Shown here one piece after another: positions 62,630 to 64,000 of a stretch of 64,000 bases of DNA. Numbering within the stretch: position 1 is the stretch's first letter; every line of letters begins with the position of its first letter. Origin of the DNA: Candidatus Raymondbacteria bacterium RIFOXYA2_FULL_49_16 (lineage in GTDB: Bacteria > Fibrobacterota > OXYB2-FULL-49-7 > XYB2-FULL-49-35); the NCBI GenBank assembly GCA_001789205.1, contig MFYT01000019.1, forward strand, positions 3,157 through 67,156. The letters run 5' to 3'. The notes beneath the pieces were generated by a model. The model did not search any database and was not told the origin of the DNA. It saw nothing but the letters and a program-made list of their open reading frames with translations. Made by a program: the position numbers and the translations under genes.

Positions 62630-63865
62630 TCAGAAAACGTGGACAAAAAGGCCGCTGCGCAGTTTGGGCTCGAACCAGGTGGATTTGGGCGGCATGACCA
62701 TGCCCGCGTCAGCCACGTTCATGAGCTGTTGCACGGTGACCGGATACAGCGAAAAGGCCACGCTGAATTTTCCGGAATCGACCAGCCGTTCGAGTTCTAA
62801 TGTGCCCCTGATGCCGCCGACAAAATCAATGCGTGTTGAGATACGCGGGTCGTCGATGCCCAGGATGGGCTGAAGCACAGTGTCCTGCAAGATACTGACA
62901 TCGAGGCTTTTGTACGGATCAGTGTGGTCGACAACGTCTTTCCGGGGAACCAGCATGTACCATTTTTTCGACAAATACATGGAGAAGGTCTCAGGGGCTG
63001 TTGGCGCCTTGAGCCTGTTTTGCTCCACGGTAAATTTTTCGCTTATTTTTTTCAGGAACCCCAACTGGTCATTTCCATTCAGGTCCATTACCACGCGGTT
63101 GTAGGGCATGATGGCCAGCTGGCTTTCAGGGAAAATGACAGAGAGGAAGAAGTTGTACAGTTCGTTTCCCGTGTGCGCTGGGTTTTTCTCGCGTAAAATC
63201 CTGCGCACGCGCGAGGCTGAGGCGCTCCGGTGATGGCCGTCCGCCACATAGAGCAGAGGCATTGCACTAAATGCCTGGGAAAGGGCCGCGATGTCAGCCG
63301 GCTCTTTGACAATCCAGAGCGTATGGCCAATTGCGTCAGGGGAGGTGAATTCGTATTCAGGCTCTGTCTTTGTAATCCGGCTGGTTATAGCGGTAATGGT
63401 CTGGTTATTGCCATGGATCAGGAACACGGGTTCAGCGGCCGCGTTGAGTTCAAGAATGTGGCGCGTGCGGTCGTCTTCCTTGTCTTTGCGGGTTTTCTCG
63501 TGTATCTTGATGGTTCCCGCGTCATAATCATCCACGCTGGTAAGGGCGACAAGGCCGGTTTGGGTCCGGTTTCCCATTTTTTGTGCATACAGGTAGAAGC
63601 AGGGCGCGGTATCGGGCTTAAGAACGCCTGATGAGATAAAACGCTGGAAATTCTCCTTTGCCTTTGCGTACACAGGGTTGCTGTGCAGGTCTGTACCGGC
63701 CGCAAGGTCGATTTCGGGCCGTGAGACATGGAGAAAGCTGTACTGGTTGTTGCTCGCGAGTTTAAGCGCTTCCTCGGTGTTCACCACGTCGTAGGGCACA
63801 GATGCCACATGCGCGGCAAGGTGTTTGGGCGGCCGAAGGGCCTGGAAGGGACGGATAATGGCCAT
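62630..63865 (-). CDS. DUF1015 family protein
   Basis: The 411-residue protein matches DUF1015: ending of MAIIRPFQALRP, VASVPYDVVNTEEAL, FLHVSRPE, YVADGHHRSASASRVR (conserved HH) and FVGGIRGTLELERLVDSG. The family is widespread, soluble and of unknown function, and in many FCB genomes it is near serine-synthesis genes. It lies 10 bases from the PP2C gene and probably shares its transcript. Confidence 0.88.
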   Translation of the reverse strand: MAIIRPFQALRPPKHLAAHVASVPYDVVNTEEALKLASNNQYSFLHVSRPEIDLAAGTDLHSNPVYAKAKENFQRFISSGVLKPDTAPCFYLYAQKMGNRTQTGLVALTSVDDYDAGTIKIHEKTRKDKEDDRTRHILELNAAAEPVFLIHGNNQTITAITSRITKTEPEYEFTSPDAIGHTLWIVKEPADIAALSQAFSAMPLLYVADGHHRSASASRVRRILREKNPAHTGNELYNFFLSVIFPESQLAIMPYNRVVMDLNGNDQLGFLKKISEKFTVEQNRLKAPTAPETFSMYLSKKWYMLVPRKDVVDHTDPYKSLDVSILQDTVLQPILGIDDPRISTRIDFVGGIRGTLELERLVDSGKFSVAFSLYPVTVQQLMNVADAGMVMPPKSTWFEPKLRSGLFVHVF

Positions 63866-63903
63866 GAAGGGTAAAATAATAATAATCGTGTGAAAGGCGG
63901 CAA

Positions 63904-64000
63904 ATGAATAAACTGGTGTTTTGTGATTCAGACAGTGCGATGACCGATGGTCGATTGTTGGCTGCTGTCACTGTGGGGGAGACGAGGTTCAGCGGGTCAC
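63904..64000 (+). CDS. Start of an unknown gene, cut by the right edge
   Basis: ATG 63904 behind GAAAGGCGG opens a frame of 32 codons to the window end. The product begins NKLVFCDSDSAMTDGRLLA and then AVTVGETRFSG. No family is recognisable from this piece. The ribosome site and the divergent position relative to the DUF1015 gene support a real start. Confidence 0.5.
   Translation, partial: MNKLVFCDSDSAMTDGRLLAAVTVGETRFSGS

Noticed and set aside
1-64000. CRISPR array, insertion sequence or prophage
   Set aside because: No regularly spaced direct repeats, transposase, integrase or phage structural genes were seen in the window.

Overview
This 64 kb window looks like a chromosomal segment of a Gram-negative bacterium of roughly balanced base composition. 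It encodes a TonB-dependent receptor, lipobox lipoproteins, a Wza/Wzz-type polysaccharide export system and many glycosyltransferases. It also has traits common in the FCB superphylum and Fibrobacterota-like lineages: a GT117 (DUF2723) protein, secreted proteins ending in FlgD/sorting-type beta domains with NPFNP motifs, dockerin-like modules, and SpoVG in a Gram-negative context. The lineage is an inference from gene content; no rRNA or tRNA gene is visible. No CRISPR array, insertion sequence or prophage was found.

Layout. 1-6.5 kb: a truncated lipoprotein gene, a YugP-type zinc peptidase, a chemoreceptor, and a YfiR-TonB receptor pair. 5.8-12 kb: a membrane-anchored unknown protein followed by an ~1800-residue secreted vWA protein. 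12-16.6 kb: aldo/keto reductase, geranylgeranyl-reductase-like flavoprotein, ferredoxin, MFS transporter and a coiled-coil lipoprotein. 16.9-25.3 kb: a regulatory block with STAS proteins, two SpoVG paralogues, a degenerate RsbW-like protein and a GAF sigma-54 activator. A secreted matrixin metalloprotease operon and another STAS protein beside a response-regulator remnant lie in the same block. 25.3-30.2 kb: apbE divergent from a compact riboflavin operon (ribD-ribE-ribBA-ribH) that runs into nusB. 30.2-51.2 kb: a large surface glycan locus with a GT117 protein, many GT2/GT4 enzymes including a GT2-GT4 fusion, O-antigen ligase/polymerase, Wzz, Wzx, Wza, an acyltransferase and methyltransferases. 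It also holds a GT9 enzyme and an rRNA methyltransferase. 51.1-56.5 kb: nadK, an EPSP-synthase-like protein, chorismate mutase, a signal-peptidase-I-like protein and lepA. 56.5-61 kb: two lipid-linked-sugar type membrane glycosyltransferases and a pterin cluster (folE-folB-folM-like). 61-64 kb: a PAS-PP2C phosphatase, a DUF1015 protein and the start of one more gene.

The most unusual content is the 16.9-21.2 kb regulatory hub. There SpoVG-type nucleic-acid-binding proteins are co-directional with a STAS antagonist, an RsbW-like protein that has lost ATP-binding residues, and a sigma-54 activator. A PP2C phosphatase of the type that normally acts on STAS proteins lies near the right end. Two further surprises are apparent pseudoenzymes in one operon. 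The LepB-like protein lacks both the catalytic Ser and Lys, and the EPSP-synthase-like protein has lost most substrate-binding motifs. Other points of interest are palindromic repeat elements inserted in frame inside the folM-like gene, a stranded fragment of a secretion/sorting domain behind a glycosyltransferase, and a one-base frameshift in a methyltransferase.
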